A DNA stretch of 55,063 nt from Bacillota bacterium (GTDB lineage Bacteria; Bacillota; Clostridia; Lachnospirales; Cellulosilyticaceae). The position numbers were made by a program, and so were the translations under genes. Location: the NCBI GenBank assembly GCA_023436395.1, contig JAEZJJ010000008.1, positions 1-55,063 of the forward strand, written 5' to 3'. The stretch's first letter is position 1, and every line of letters starts with the position of its first letter. The notes beneath the pieces were generated by a model that was given only the letters and a program-made list of their open reading frames with translations, made no database searches and was not told where the DNA came from. This document shows, in pieces, positions 1 to 8,018 of the stretch.

Positions 1-288
1 ACTATGTTTTAATTAGGCATATTAGGTGCTGATCACTCTTATTAACTAGTTTGCTACTGCATTCCGTTCTCCAAGGGTATCATCTCCTAACTCATGTACA
101 GTAAGGTTACTTTTTAGATATCTTCTGTACAAGCTTATTATATGTCAACTCATTTTTTTTATACTCATAATAGAACTGTTTTATTTAATTATTATTATTT
201 GCCTTATATGTTCCTTATCTTTAAAATGCTTGTTTACCTCTTAAAAATAACTTAAAATAAAAGAGATTAGCAAATTAAGGAGGTTTAT
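1..288. other. non-coding leader region
   Basis: AT-rich stretch before the first gene. I see no open frame with a ribosome binding site on either strand and no tRNA or clear riboswitch. It presumably carries the promoter of the membrane protein starting at 289, whose AAGGAGG site lies about 8 bases before its ATG. Confidence 0.5.
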
Positions 289-1425
289 ATGGAGCGTTTT
301 AAAAAACCCGTTTTTTTAGTAACCTATGGTTTATTACTTTATTTTTTCTTACTCAGGTTTGATATATTTTCTGATGCAATGTTTAAGCTCCTTGCTCTCA
401 TCAAACCATTTATTTGGGGCTTTGCTTTAGCCTATATTCTCAATATACCTTATACCTATTTTTTAAAAAAAGTTTTCAAAGGACATATACGTGATCCTCG
501 TTATCATTTAAAGAAGTCTCTAGCTCTGGTGACTTCCTACTTACTTTTCTTTTTAATCATTGTTTTTATCTTTGCAATGCTTATCCCTCAATTAGCTGAA
601 AGTATTGATATCTTTTTAGCCAACTCCTCAGATTACTATCTGACCTTACAAAATTACCTAATGACTATCGTAAATAGACTTCAGTTAGAGCCTTCCATAT
701 GGCAGGAAATCCAAAAGATCACTTCTACTTTAGTAGAGATTCTTAAAGGACTTTTACCTTCTGTAGTAGGTCTTGTGACAAGTACTGCTTCTGGGCTAGT
801 GAATCTATTTTGTACCCTATTTATCTCTATCTATTTTCTAGCAAGTAAAGAAACTTTAATCTCACTTGTTAAACGCAGTTTAGATGCCTTTGCTTCTACA
901 AAGCAAAAAGATAAATTACGTCACATTTTAGAAGTCACTAATCAAACCTTTAAAGGATTTATCATTGGTCAATTAACGGATGCCCTTATTATCGGTATTA
1001 TCACCTTTATTTGTTCTAGTTTCTTTGGTTTCCCATATCCTATTCTTCTTGGTTTCCTAGCAGGTGTTACCAATGTTATTCCTGTCATCGGACCATTTAT
1101 AGGTGCTGTACCTTGCGTCCTTATTATTTTAATGGTTGAACCAACTAAAGCCCTTTGGTATATCATCTTTATCACCGTTCTTCAACAAATTGATGGCAAC
1201 TTTATTTGTCCAAAAATAGTTGGAGATTCTACAGGCTTAGATGGGCTTTGGATTTTATTAGCTGTTATTGTAGGTGGTGGTTTCTTTGGCATCGTAGGTT
1301 GCCTATTGGCAGTCCCTCTATGTGCTATTGCCTTCAAGCTCTATGAAGAATTTCTTACTAAGCGCTTAGAAAAGGCTACATCTCACGCTCCTGCTAAACC
1401 TAGAAATAATCCTTTAAAGCATTAA
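289..1425 (+). CDS. AI-2E family (UPF0118) transporter-like membrane protein
   Basis: Integral membrane protein of 378 residues with about seven hydrophobic segments: two near residues 8-25 and 35-55, one near 78-100, and a dense cluster from about 155 to 350. The middle stretch between the third and fourth helices is more polar, as usual in the AI-2E/YdbI/YtvI family. The conserved C-terminal block with Gly/Pro-rich helices (FPYPILLGFLAG, then NVIPVIGPFIG) is clear. Length fits the family (350-400). Members export varied small molecules or ions, so substrate cannot be inferred. An AAGGAGG ribosome binding site precedes the ATG. It is a single gene, convergent with the M48 protease. Confidence 0.9.
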   Translation: MERFKKPVFLVTYGLLLYFFLLRFDIFSDAMFKLLALIKPFIWGFALAYILNIPYTYFLKKVFKGHIRDPRYHLKKSLALVTSYLLFFLIIVFIFAMLIPQLAESIDIFLANSSDYYLTLQNYLMTIVNRLQLEPSIWQEIQKITSTLVEILKGLLPSVVGLVTSTASGLVNLFCTLFISIYFLASKETLISLVKRSLDAFASTKQKDKLRHILEVTNQTFKGFIIGQLTDALIIGIITFICSSFFGFPYPILLGFLAGVTNVIPVIGPFIGAVPCVLIILMVEPTKALWYIIFITVLQQIDGNFICPKIVGDSTGLDGLWILLAVIVGGGFFGIVGCLLAVPLCAIAFKLYEEFLTKRLEKATSHAPAKPRNNPLKH

Positions 1426-1475
1426 TAGGCATAAATAAAAGGTAGATTAAGGGTCTACCTTTATTATTTATGCCT
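1426..1475. terminator. bidirectional terminator hairpin
   Basis: AAAGGTAGA (1438-1446) pairs with TCTACCTTT (1454-1462) around a 7-base loop, and the arms continue outward with AGGCATAAATAA against TTATTTATGCCT. It lies between two convergent genes and can serve both. Confidence 0.8.
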
Positions 1476-1543
1476 ACTTTTATTTATGTCTTATTCCATT
1501 TGAATCTCTATAACTAGCTAACAAACAAATTGTTTGAACTCTT

Positions 1544-2839
1544 CTAAATTTTCCCATCTATAATCCTTTGATAATTGCCTTGCTGATACCATGTATTTAA
1601 TTCTTTAGCACGTAATACCGTCCATGGATGGGTTTGATATAAAGAGCAAAGCACCTTCACTACCTTATTATAGGCTTCTGAGTCTAAACTCTCAAATTGA
1701 TCTACTTGCTTTAAGAAATCTGCTTCATTCATAGAATCATAAAACTGCGGTGGATAACCTGCACATTTCATAAGCGCCCTGATAGCTGCCACGTGGTTTT
1801 GGCAAACCAATAGCCCTGCTCGATCTGCTGTAAGCTCAGATTTTCTATACCAGTTATATAAAGAGATCTGGAGCCCTGCACCAATAATACCCCCTATACC
1901 TAGAGTCATCTGTGCAGCAATCTCTCCTAGATACGGTAAGGCTTGTCCGATCATATGATACATTAAATGTTGACTTTTAATATGTCCTACTTCATGTCCA
2001 ATAATAAAAAGTAGTTCTTCATAATCTAGTAAGCTCAAGCATCCAGCGTTGAGTATAATAACGGGGTTTTCAACGCCTGTTGTACACCCATTAATTTGAA
2101 ACCCTTGTTGTATGTAAATTTCAGGGATTTTATCTACCTCTAAAATACGACAAGCCATTTGAACTGCCTCATAAACATAAGGCATATTATGGGGTGTCAC
2201 CTTGATATTACTACCTGTATATTGTACCTTGATAAAACGTTCAATATCATATTCTATAAATAACTTAAGCGGTGCTTCTAGCATCTTATTCCCACGCAAG
2301 GCTTCTAAAAGGCGGTAGTCATCAGGATGTTCATATTCTTTTGCTGCTAAATGAGAAAGTACCTTCTTTTTTCCTGTTGCTTGTAAAGACTGTTCACCTT
2401 CCTCTGAAAGAGACAGTGTAAGTTCTTTAATAAATTTTATAAGGTATTCCTCAGGAACTATGATTCCGCGAATAGTTGTCCACTGATTTTCTTGGTTTCT
2501 ATTTTGAATATACCGTATACGTTCCTTTGTAAAAGCTTGTTCTATTGTAGCAATCTTTTCTTTTGAGAGTTGTAATAGCTCTCCCCATTTATTCTTAAAT
2601 AAACTTGCCCCCAAATTACCTTTTAACTTTTGATATAAATAACCATAACTATATAGCATGATGCTCTGAGGCTTAGAAAGTTGTTTGCAAAGAATCTCCA
2701 CTTTATATTTTCCCTCTATAATAGTACCAAAAGATAACTCTTTAAAGACTTCTTGCTCACAGGCAAGATTTAATAACTCCTCTTGGTCTTCCTTTTCTAC
2801 TAATTGATATAGGATACATAATAGACTATAGTAATTCAT
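1544..2839 (-). CDS. M48-family zinc metalloprotease
   Basis: 431-residue protein with the zinc motif HEVGH at residues 282-286 inside IIGHEVGHIKSQH, and a downstream glutamate in SELTADRAG (about residue 336), the third-ligand position of M48 peptidases. An Asn-Ala-Gly strand (VIILNAG) before the helix is also typical. The first 170 residues are a helical region that I do not recognise and that is not part of the minimal M48 domain. No convincing transmembrane segment or signal peptide is present, except a mildly hydrophobic stretch after the zinc helix (about 296-325). The gene lies 9 bases after a 62-codon gene and is probably co-transcribed with it. Protease fold is certain; substrate is unknown. 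Confidence 0.9.
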   Translation of the reverse strand: MNYYSLLCILYQLVEKEDQEELLNLACEQEVFKELSFGTIIEGKYKVEILCKQLSKPQSIMLYSYGYLYQKLKGNLGASLFKNKWGELLQLSKEKIATIEQAFTKERIRYIQNRNQENQWTTIRGIIVPEEYLIKFIKELTLSLSEEGEQSLQATGKKKVLSHLAAKEYEHPDDYRLLEALRGNKMLEAPLKLFIEYDIERFIKVQYTGSNIKVTPHNMPYVYEAVQMACRILEVDKIPEIYIQQGFQINGCTTGVENPVIILNAGCLSLLDYEELLFIIGHEVGHIKSQHLMYHMIGQALPYLGEIAAQMTLGIGGIIGAGLQISLYNWYRKSELTADRAGLLVCQNHVAAIRALMKCAGYPPQFYDSMNEADFLKQVDQFESLDSEAYNKVVKVLCSLYQTHPWTVLRAKELNTWYQQGNYQRIIDGKI

Positions 2840-2848
2840 ATTCTCCCC

Positions 2849-3037
2849 CTACCATCCCCATGGTCCAAATCCAGGCGCAAATGGTGTTATTTTTTCTCTA
2901 TTTTCTTCTAGGCTAATGGTTTCACACACCCCTATTTTTTCTCCCTTGCCTAACTGAAAAAGTTGTTGTTGTTCCTTTTTTTCTTTTTGCTTTGAAATAG
3001 TCTCATCGATTTCCATAAGCTCTGTAAATAGATTCAT
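2849..3037 (-). CDS. small hypothetical protein, partner of M48 protease
   Basis: 62-residue protein that I do not recognise. The N-terminal 35 residues are highly charged and predicted helical (rich in Glu, Lys and Gln); the C-terminus ends in an aromatic/glycine motif, APGFGPWGW. An AAAGG site 9 bases before the ATG supports translation. Only 9 bases separate it from the M48 protease, so the two are likely an operon. It could be a regulator, a substrate or an adaptor of the protease; nothing in the sequence decides between these. Confidence 0.6.
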   Translation of the reverse strand: MNLFTELMEIDETISKQKEKKEQQQLFQLGKGEKIGVCETISLEENREKITPFAPGFGPWGW

Positions 3038-3119
3038 TGCATCACTACCTTTGTTTAAAAAATTTTTCTATAGTGATTATACCATATTGCCAGAAGTTAT
3101 ATTCAATATATTCTGATAA

Positions 3120-3164
3120 AAATAAGCACTACCCTATTAAAATACTAGTAGGTAGTGTTTATTT
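3120..3164 (-). terminator. terminator of the SpoIID-domain gene
   Basis: AAATAAGCACTACC (3120-3133) pairs with GGTAGTGTTTATTT (3151-3164). Read on the minus strand, a T-rich run follows the hairpin, 9 bases after the gene's end. Confidence 0.8.
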
Positions 3165-3172
3165 TTATTATA

Positions 3173-5584
3173 TTAAGCTTTTGTAATTTCAACATTCTTA
3201 TAAAAATGCTTAAGAATTGCTTCATATGTATAGCCAGCCTCTACCATCCCTTTCACCCCATCTTGACTCATTCCCACACCATGCCCAAATCCACCACCAC
3301 ATAAAACCACCTGTTTAATCTCTTTTTCTTCTCCATAAGTGATTTCAGGTACAAAAAAGGCACTTGGTAAAAGGGACATTGGCTTCGTTACACTACCATC
3401 TCCTCTAATGACTTCTACTCCTGGGGTTCCCATTCCTGCTAGCAAACTTCTAATCATATATTCTGTAGAAACTTTAATCGTAGCCTTGGAGCCCTTTATA
3501 ACGAGGCTCATAATATTCCCTCCAGCCCCTCGTTCTACTACTTCAATGGATCGTACTTCTCCAATAGTGGTTATGCCTTGACTTTCCCATTCTTTATCTT
3601 TTTGTACCTTAATATAAGTAGGATAAGCCTGACTTAATTGACCTATACCACTATTAATCAGAGTAGTAAGTTCTTCTCCTGTGAGTTTAACCTGCCACCT
3701 AAACCAAGGTGAGGTTTCATCAAAGGCTTCTATTTCATCAGGTGTTAATTTTAAAAATTTGGCAACGCTATTTTCATCTTTCATATCAGAAATCAATGCT
3801 TCCCCTGTATACTGCTTTTCTGCAACCATATAAGGTGGTGTCTGACTTGGGAAATTCTCTCCTGCTGCCCATACTTCACCATAATTAGCTGTATAACCAC
3901 AAGAGGTTGCAAAAAATTTGCTATACACTAGCTCCCCTTGATATTTAAGCACCTTGCCTTCTGTAGCCGCTGCACCCGCATAAGCCAACTTATTAGGGGC
4001 TATATTATTATAAACTTGGGAGGCTGTGGTATCATCTATTTGAGCCCCATACTGAATAAATTTACTACTTTGCTTACTTGCTTCAGCATAAGTTCTAGCT
4101 GCTACAGCCTGTACCTTTAAGGCTTCAATCCCATAACTGGTTGGCATCTCACTTGGAATGACACCTGCCACATAATCTTCTATATTGACACCATTTACTA
4201 TCTGATAGCCCTCTGTCTCCTTCGTCACCTCTATATAACCTTTATATTGGGGAAAACCTTGACTTTTACTGAATGTTAAAATTTTCATTGTACTATCCTC
4301 TTTAGGAATAAGCCTTAGTACATTACACCCTTCCTTCCACTTAAAAGCCTCACTATCCCATGTCTGTCCTGCTGGTAATACAGTCGTCTGCTGATCATAG
4401 AGAAGGTCATAATTCGAAGTACTAATGAGTTTGACTTTCTGATGGATATAAGACCCCTTTTCATCTGTCAGCACTACCCTTAAGCCTTCTTCATTACTTC
4501 TTCCCACCACTTGTAGTGCAATGATTTCATTCCCTTCTTTTTGATAAGCCACTTGGGTACCATAAGGTAACTGTTTAATAGAAGTGTAGGTTCCTAAATC
4601 TGTCTTATCCGTAATGGTAATATCCTTATATTGAAAAGTTCCTGCTTTTTCTAAGGTAACGGTGTCCTCTGTCACCTTTTTGATCCTATCCTTTTCTCCA
4701 TAAACTTCTGGTTCATAACTGACAATACCTTCTCCATTTACTGTTAACTTACCCGTGGTCCCTGCTTGCGTAAGGGCTATCCCCTTGTTTTGTAGGGCTA
4801 CAGAATTCCCTGACACATTAATCACCACATGTTGGTCATCTACAGATTCAATTGTACAATCAGTGAGAACTGCCTGCTCACTTTCTATCTTCATTACCCC
4901 TAATATTTCCTGATCTCTTACAGCTACTTGAATGGTTTTATTTTTAAGAGGTTCCAAAATAAGGCCTTTAAAAATAAATACACCTTGATCTGTTATAACT
5001 TGCCAAGCACCTATTTGACCATCTGATGGTGTAGCTAAAATAGTTAATGTGAGATACTTAATATGTACATCCTTTTTAGCCCTATTCATCGCCTCTAAAT
5101 AGGTTGCAATGACTTCATGAATATTTAAAGTTCTAAGTTCTTGATTACTTTCTACAACGACTTTATAGTTATTCCCTACGACTTCTTCTAAAACCTTATT
5201 AAGTATGTCTTGATTAACCATCTGAAGTGCTTCCTTTTCCTGTAAAGACTTAATACCTTTCTTTTCTAAAGTCTGATAATAGGAGGTATACCAGCTTTCA
5301 CTAGAGGCTTCTTCTTGACTGCGAGTAGCCTCATCTTCATTCTCTTCTCCCAATGTACAAGCTAATAACTTTGCCATATTAGCTTGGGTACAGGGTACTT
5401 CATATAAGGTACTTTCCTCCCTTACTACTTCTTGATGTTGACTAAAGACTTCTGGCAAAAGTTCTCTGCCTATCAAGCTATACCATAGCACTACAATAAA
5501 TAAAACTGCCCCTAATGTTGCATTATTTCTTTTTCCTCTTATTCGCTTATGATAACGTCTAGTATGTTGCTCTTTTATGCCCAT
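3173..5584 (-). CDS. large SpoIID/LytB-domain protein
   Basis: 803-residue membrane-anchored protein. One hydrophobic segment at about residues 22-40 follows a very basic N-terminus, giving an anchor with an extracytoplasmic body. Residues of about 460-800 form a SpoIID/LytB domain: PSEMPTSYGIEALKVQAVAA near 478 holds the glutamate that is catalytic in SpoIID lytic transglycosylases, and GHGVGMSQDG lies near the C-terminus. The 400 residues between anchor and domain are beta-rich and acidic, and are unlike the roughly 340-residue SpoIID of Bacillus. It therefore probably acts on the glycan strands of peptidoglycan, either in engulfment or in vegetative wall turnover. AGGAGG precedes the ATG. 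Domain identity is sure; sporulation role is inference. Confidence 0.85.
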   Translation of the reverse strand: MGIKEQHTRRYHKRIRGKRNNATLGAVLFIVVLWYSLIGRELLPEVFSQHQEVVREESTLYEVPCTQANMAKLLACTLGEENEDEATRSQEEASSESWYTSYYQTLEKKGIKSLQEKEALQMVNQDILNKVLEEVVGNNYKVVVESNQELRTLNIHEVIATYLEAMNRAKKDVHIKYLTLTILATPSDGQIGAWQVITDQGVFIFKGLILEPLKNKTIQVAVRDQEILGVMKIESEQAVLTDCTIESVDDQHVVINVSGNSVALQNKGIALTQAGTTGKLTVNGEGIVSYEPEVYGEKDRIKKVTEDTVTLEKAGTFQYKDITITDKTDLGTYTSIKQLPYGTQVAYQKEGNEIIALQVVGRSNEEGLRVVLTDEKGSYIHQKVKLISTSNYDLLYDQQTTVLPAGQTWDSEAFKWKEGCNVLRLIPKEDSTMKILTFSKSQGFPQYKGYIEVTKETEGYQIVNGVNIEDYVAGVIPSEMPTSYGIEALKVQAVAARTYAEASKQSSKFIQYGAQIDDTTASQVYNNIAPNKLAYAGAAATEGKVLKYQGELVYSKFFATSCGYTANYGEVWAAGENFPSQTPPYMVAEKQYTGEALISDMKDENSVAKFLKLTPDEIEAFDETSPWFRWQVKLTGEELTTLINSGIGQLSQAYPTYIKVQKDKEWESQGITTIGEVRSIEVVERGAGGNIMSLVIKGSKATIKVSTEYMIRSLLAGMGTPGVEVIRGDGSVTKPMSLLPSAFFVPEITYGEEKEIKQVVLCGGGFGHGVGMSQDGVKGMVEAGYTYEAILKHFYKNVEITKA

Positions 5585-5653
5585 TATTTGCCTCCTTAGC
5601 GACTGTTTATACTATAGTCTATGCCCGCTTGTCTTATGGAAGAACAAAATAAA

Positions 5654-5681
5654 AGTGCCTAAGCTTAAATACTTAGGCACT
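5654..5681 (-). terminator. terminator of the permease-fur operon
   Basis: AGTGCCTAAG (5654-5663) pairs with CTTAGGCACT (5672-5681), directly at the stop codon of the Fur-family gene. On the minus strand it is followed by TTTATTTTG. Confidence 0.85.
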
Positions 5682-6092
5682 CTATTTATGACTTGCACAC
5701 TGGGCACATAATCCTTTAATTTCTATATGATGTTCAGTTACCACAAAACCCGTTTCTTTATTTAAATGTCTAGTGAAATTTTCCACGGGACATTCATCAA
5801 TCACAATATGTTTATGACACGCTACACACTCCACTTCATGAGCATGTTGATGCCTTTTCAGTTCAAAATAAACTTTTCCACCTGGTACCCCTGTTCTGGT
5901 CAGTACACCTTTTTCAGTTAATGTACCTAAAGTTCTATATACAGTAGAAAAATTAATACCCTCTTTGGTATCAATTGCCTCAAAAATCTCTTCAGCTGTA
6001 ATAGGTTCCTTACTTTTCTCCAAAACAGCCACTATAATTTTTCTCTGCTTCGTTACTTTTATGCCCAAACTAGCTAATAGATCTTTTTCCAT
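5682..6092 (-). CDS. Fur-family metalloregulator
   Basis: 136-residue DNA-binding repressor of the Fur/Zur/PerR family. The N-terminal winged helix (ITAEEIFEAI, then NFSTVYRTLGTL) is followed by a His-rich metal site (HQHAHEVEC). CVAC and CAQC pairs form the usual structural zinc site. It lies 36 bases downstream of the metal-exporter-like permease and is probably the second gene of that operon. The permease promoter has two 7-1-7 palindromes (7018-7032, 7055-7073), the box geometry of this family, so autoregulation is likely. Which metal or peroxide it senses cannot be told; the permease partner would fit zinc, manganese or another divalent metal. Confidence 0.9.
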   Translation of the reverse strand: MEKDLLASLGIKVTKQRKIIVAVLEKSKEPITAEEIFEAIDTKEGINFSTVYRTLGTLTEKGVLTRTGVPGGKVYFELKRHQHAHEVECVACHKHIVIDECPVENFTRHLNKETGFVVTEHHIEIKGLCAQCASHK

Positions 6093-6128
6093 ATTTATCC
6101 CTCTTTTATCAAGTACTCTATTGATCCG

Positions 6129-7004
6129 CTAAAAGATTATTTGTAATAATAAGCCACATATCACACCACTACCATATAATAGGCTAAGAATCTTAATATT
6201 CTGCATTAAAGGTTTATTAGCTTTAAACAGAATAACAAGCCCCATACCAGCTCCTGTCATTAGCCCTGCAATAAGGGATCCAAAGCTTAAATTTCCCACA
6301 ACATACATTTCTGTAAGTACAATAGAAGCGGCACAATTAGGAATAAGCCCTACTAATGCTGCAAGTACTGGCTGCCACATACTATTGGATAATAAAATCT
6401 GACTTAAAGAATCTTCTCCAATCCCTTCAATTATAGCATTAAGGATAAGATTAATCACTAAAATAAACATGAAAACTTTTAAAGCATGCAAGGCTGCATT
6501 TGCCCATATTCCCCTATTATGATTATGATGGCATCCACATTCATGATTGTGGCAATCTCCTTCTTTGGTTCCTTGACTCGTCTCCACTAATTCCATCGTT
6601 ACTTTAGACTTCCCTGTTAGGTTCATCATATAATCTATTGCTACCCCTAATATAATGGCAATAACAAACTTAATTCCCAGTACTAAACCTACACTTTTAA
6701 GCATTCCAGGATGAGCAAGCAAAATAGGAATTGCTTCATCAGAAGTAGAAATAAAAATGGCAAGGAGTGTCCCTAGTGTAATCATTCTTCTACTGTATAA
6801 ATTAGCTCCTACTACAGAAAAGCCACATTGTGGTAAACACCCTAACGTACTCCCCACAACTGGCCCTAAACCTTTTTTCAAAGCTAATTTCTTATATAAT
6901 GTATTATTCCCACTACTCTCTAAATACGCAATGAGTAAATAAACTAAAAATAAAAAGGGTAATAGCCTAACACTATCCATTAAAGCATCTATTATTAATT
7001 CCAT
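6129..7004 (-). CDS. putative heavy-metal exporter permease (ArsP_2-like)
   Basis: 291-residue multi-helix membrane protein with about eight hydrophobic segments. Motifs VGSTLGCLPQCGFSVVGA and STSDEAIPILLAHPG near the N-terminus are typical of the SO_0444/ArsP_2 group of putative metal efflux permeases. A His/Cys-rich cytoplasmic loop (CHNHECGCHHNHN) between the two halves looks like a metal-binding segment. I chose the ATG at 7004 because an AGGAGG site lies 6 bases before it; a frame-consistent ATG at 7061 lies inside the promoter and has no such site. First gene of an operon with the Fur-family regulator. Export of a divalent metal is inferred from family and context. Confidence 0.8.
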   Translation of the reverse strand: MELIIDALMDSVRLLPFLFLVYLLIAYLESSGNNTLYKKLALKKGLGPVVGSTLGCLPQCGFSVVGANLYSRRMITLGTLLAIFISTSDEAIPILLAHPGMLKSVGLVLGIKFVIAIILGVAIDYMMNLTGKSKVTMELVETSQGTKEGDCHNHECGCHHNHNRGIWANAALHALKVFMFILVINLILNAIIEGIGEDSLSQILLSNSMWQPVLAALVGLIPNCAASIVLTEMYVVGNLSFGSLIAGLMTGAGMGLVILFKANKPLMQNIKILSLLYGSGVICGLLLQIIF

Positions 7005-7017
7005 AAGACCTCCTATA

Positions 7018-7032
7018 TGCAAATAACTTGCA
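7018..7032. promoter_or_regulatory. Fur-type operator box 1
   Basis: TGCAAAT-A-ACTTGCA, a 7-1-7 inverted repeat with one mismatch, between the predicted transcription start and the ribosome binding site of the permease gene. Same half-site as box 2. Confidence 0.65.
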
Positions 7033-7043
7033 ACTATATTGCC

Positions 7044-7072
7044 ATTATAAATTAATTGCAAATCATTTGCAA
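7044..7072 (-). promoter_or_regulatory. promoter of the permease-fur operon
   Basis: On the minus strand, TTGCAA (7067-7072) and TATAAT (7044-7049) are separated by exactly 17 bases. The -35 element lies inside operator box 2. Confidence 0.75.
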
Positions 7073-7073
7073 T
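7055..7073. promoter_or_regulatory. Fur-type operator box 2
   Basis: ATTGCAAAT-C-ATTTGCAAT, a perfect inverted repeat with 9-base arms and a single central base. Its core TGCAAAT-N-ATTTGCA has the 7-1-7 layout of Fur, Zur and PerR boxes and overlaps the -35 element. Confidence 0.75.
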
Positions 7074-7085
7074 ATGTTTTTAAGA

Positions 7086-7574
7086 CTAACACGAATCATC
7101 ACATGCTTTAAGTGCCACTTGTAGGCTATTATCTATTAGTTCCTCTTGGTGATGAGTTTTCACTGCTTCCAAAAACAAAGGTGCATAACTACCTAATTCT
7201 TGTAGCATCTGATAGCCCATTTCCCCATGCTGATAATAGCATTTTACAATCTTTAGTTTGCTCCAATATCTTATACGTCCCTTAGTGATCCCATCTAACA
7301 AAACGATAATACTTTTCTCTATGGGGTTAAGAGGATACTTACTCTTGCCTACATCATGCAGTAAACCTAACCGAATATACTCTTCTACTTGATGTTGTGG
7401 GCTTTGTTTGCTTAATGCATACGCCACTCTCACACTATGTTTCTGCTCATAAACTCTAAGCTTCCAAAAAAGTCCTTGTTCTATTACGGATAAATGACTT
7501 TCTATAAATTGTACTTCTTCTTCAGTCAACCTTGCTGTTATTGCCCAAATAAATTGCTTAATACGGTAAAACAT
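7086..7574 (-). CDS. HD-domain phosphohydrolase-like protein
   Basis: 162-residue cytoplasmic protein. LLHDVGKSKYP carries the HD metal pair and resembles the HDIG subfamily, with an upstream His in EQKHSVRVAYAL and later His residues in YYQHGEMGYQ and KTHHQEE that complete the usual ligand set. It is short and has no fused sensor or GGDEF part, like stand-alone HD proteins that hydrolyse phosphoesters of unknown identity. AAGGGAG precedes the ATG. The gene lies just upstream of the metal-permease promoter on the same strand and downstream of the ncRNA terminator; no functional link is evident. Confidence 0.8.
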   Translation of the reverse strand: MFYRIKQFIWAITARLTEEEVQFIESHLSVIEQGLFWKLRVYEQKHSVRVAYALSKQSPQHQVEEYIRLGLLHDVGKSKYPLNPIEKSIIVLLDGITKGRIRYWSKLKIVKCYYQHGEMGYQMLQELGSYAPLFLEAVKTHHQEELIDNSLQVALKACDDSC

Positions 7575-7647
7575 ATGATACTCCCTTCTTTATTGTATTA
7601 TGCTTTTTTTGTTTTATGTACAATTAAGTATTTTTATATTCCTTATC

Positions 7648-7887
7648 AAAAAAAGCATCAACCTATACAAGGTTGATGCTCTTACAATGCCCAAAATGCC
7701 GGTCCTGCGATTTTGACGCCCTAGACTAATCTAGGTGGGTACCATTCTTACTCATTCTGCCTTCCACTGCCCATAGGGAATTATGTTGCGGCCTGACATA
7801 GCTAGTAAGGAAATCTAGTTCCCCTGCATAATTTGTAGGTTCAAAATAACAGGTTGTCGTACACCCCAGGTAATTTGTCTTTTGTTA
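7648..7887 (-). ncRNA. free-standing structured ncRNA (6S or raiA-like; class unresolved)
   Basis: About 240 bases with their own promoter and terminator and no open frame. On the minus strand it begins near 7887 and contains compact hairpins such as CCTAGATTAGTCTAGG (complement of 7720-7737) and CCCTATGGG. Blocks such as ACCTGGGGTGTACGAC and GAACCTACAAATTATG look like conserved RNA motifs rather than decayed coding sequence. Size and isolated position fit 6S RNA, but several local hairpins are more like the raiA-type RNAs of Firmicutes than a 6S rod. I am confident that it is a structured RNA but not of the class. Confidence 0.75.
7654..7680 (-). terminator. terminator of the ncRNA
   Basis: AGCATCAACCT (7654-7664) pairs with AGGTTGATGCT (7670-7680), with a loop of five bases. 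On the minus strand seven T follow (7647-7653). Confidence 0.9.
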
Positions 7888-7892
7888 CCCTT

Positions 7893-7920
7893 ATTATATC
7901 ATTTTCAACTTTTTTTGCAA
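7893..7920 (-). promoter_or_regulatory. promoter of the ncRNA
   Basis: On the minus strand TTGCAA (7915-7920) and TATAAT (7893-7898), 16 bases apart, place a transcription start near 7886. Confidence 0.7.
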
Positions 7921-8018
7921 GGGTATTTTCTTCCTATTTTTTTCCAATCTCTTCCTATCTTTTTATAGCAACTCATCACTATAAGTAAAAATCAGAACTG
8001 TTTTCATGCCTTTCTTCA

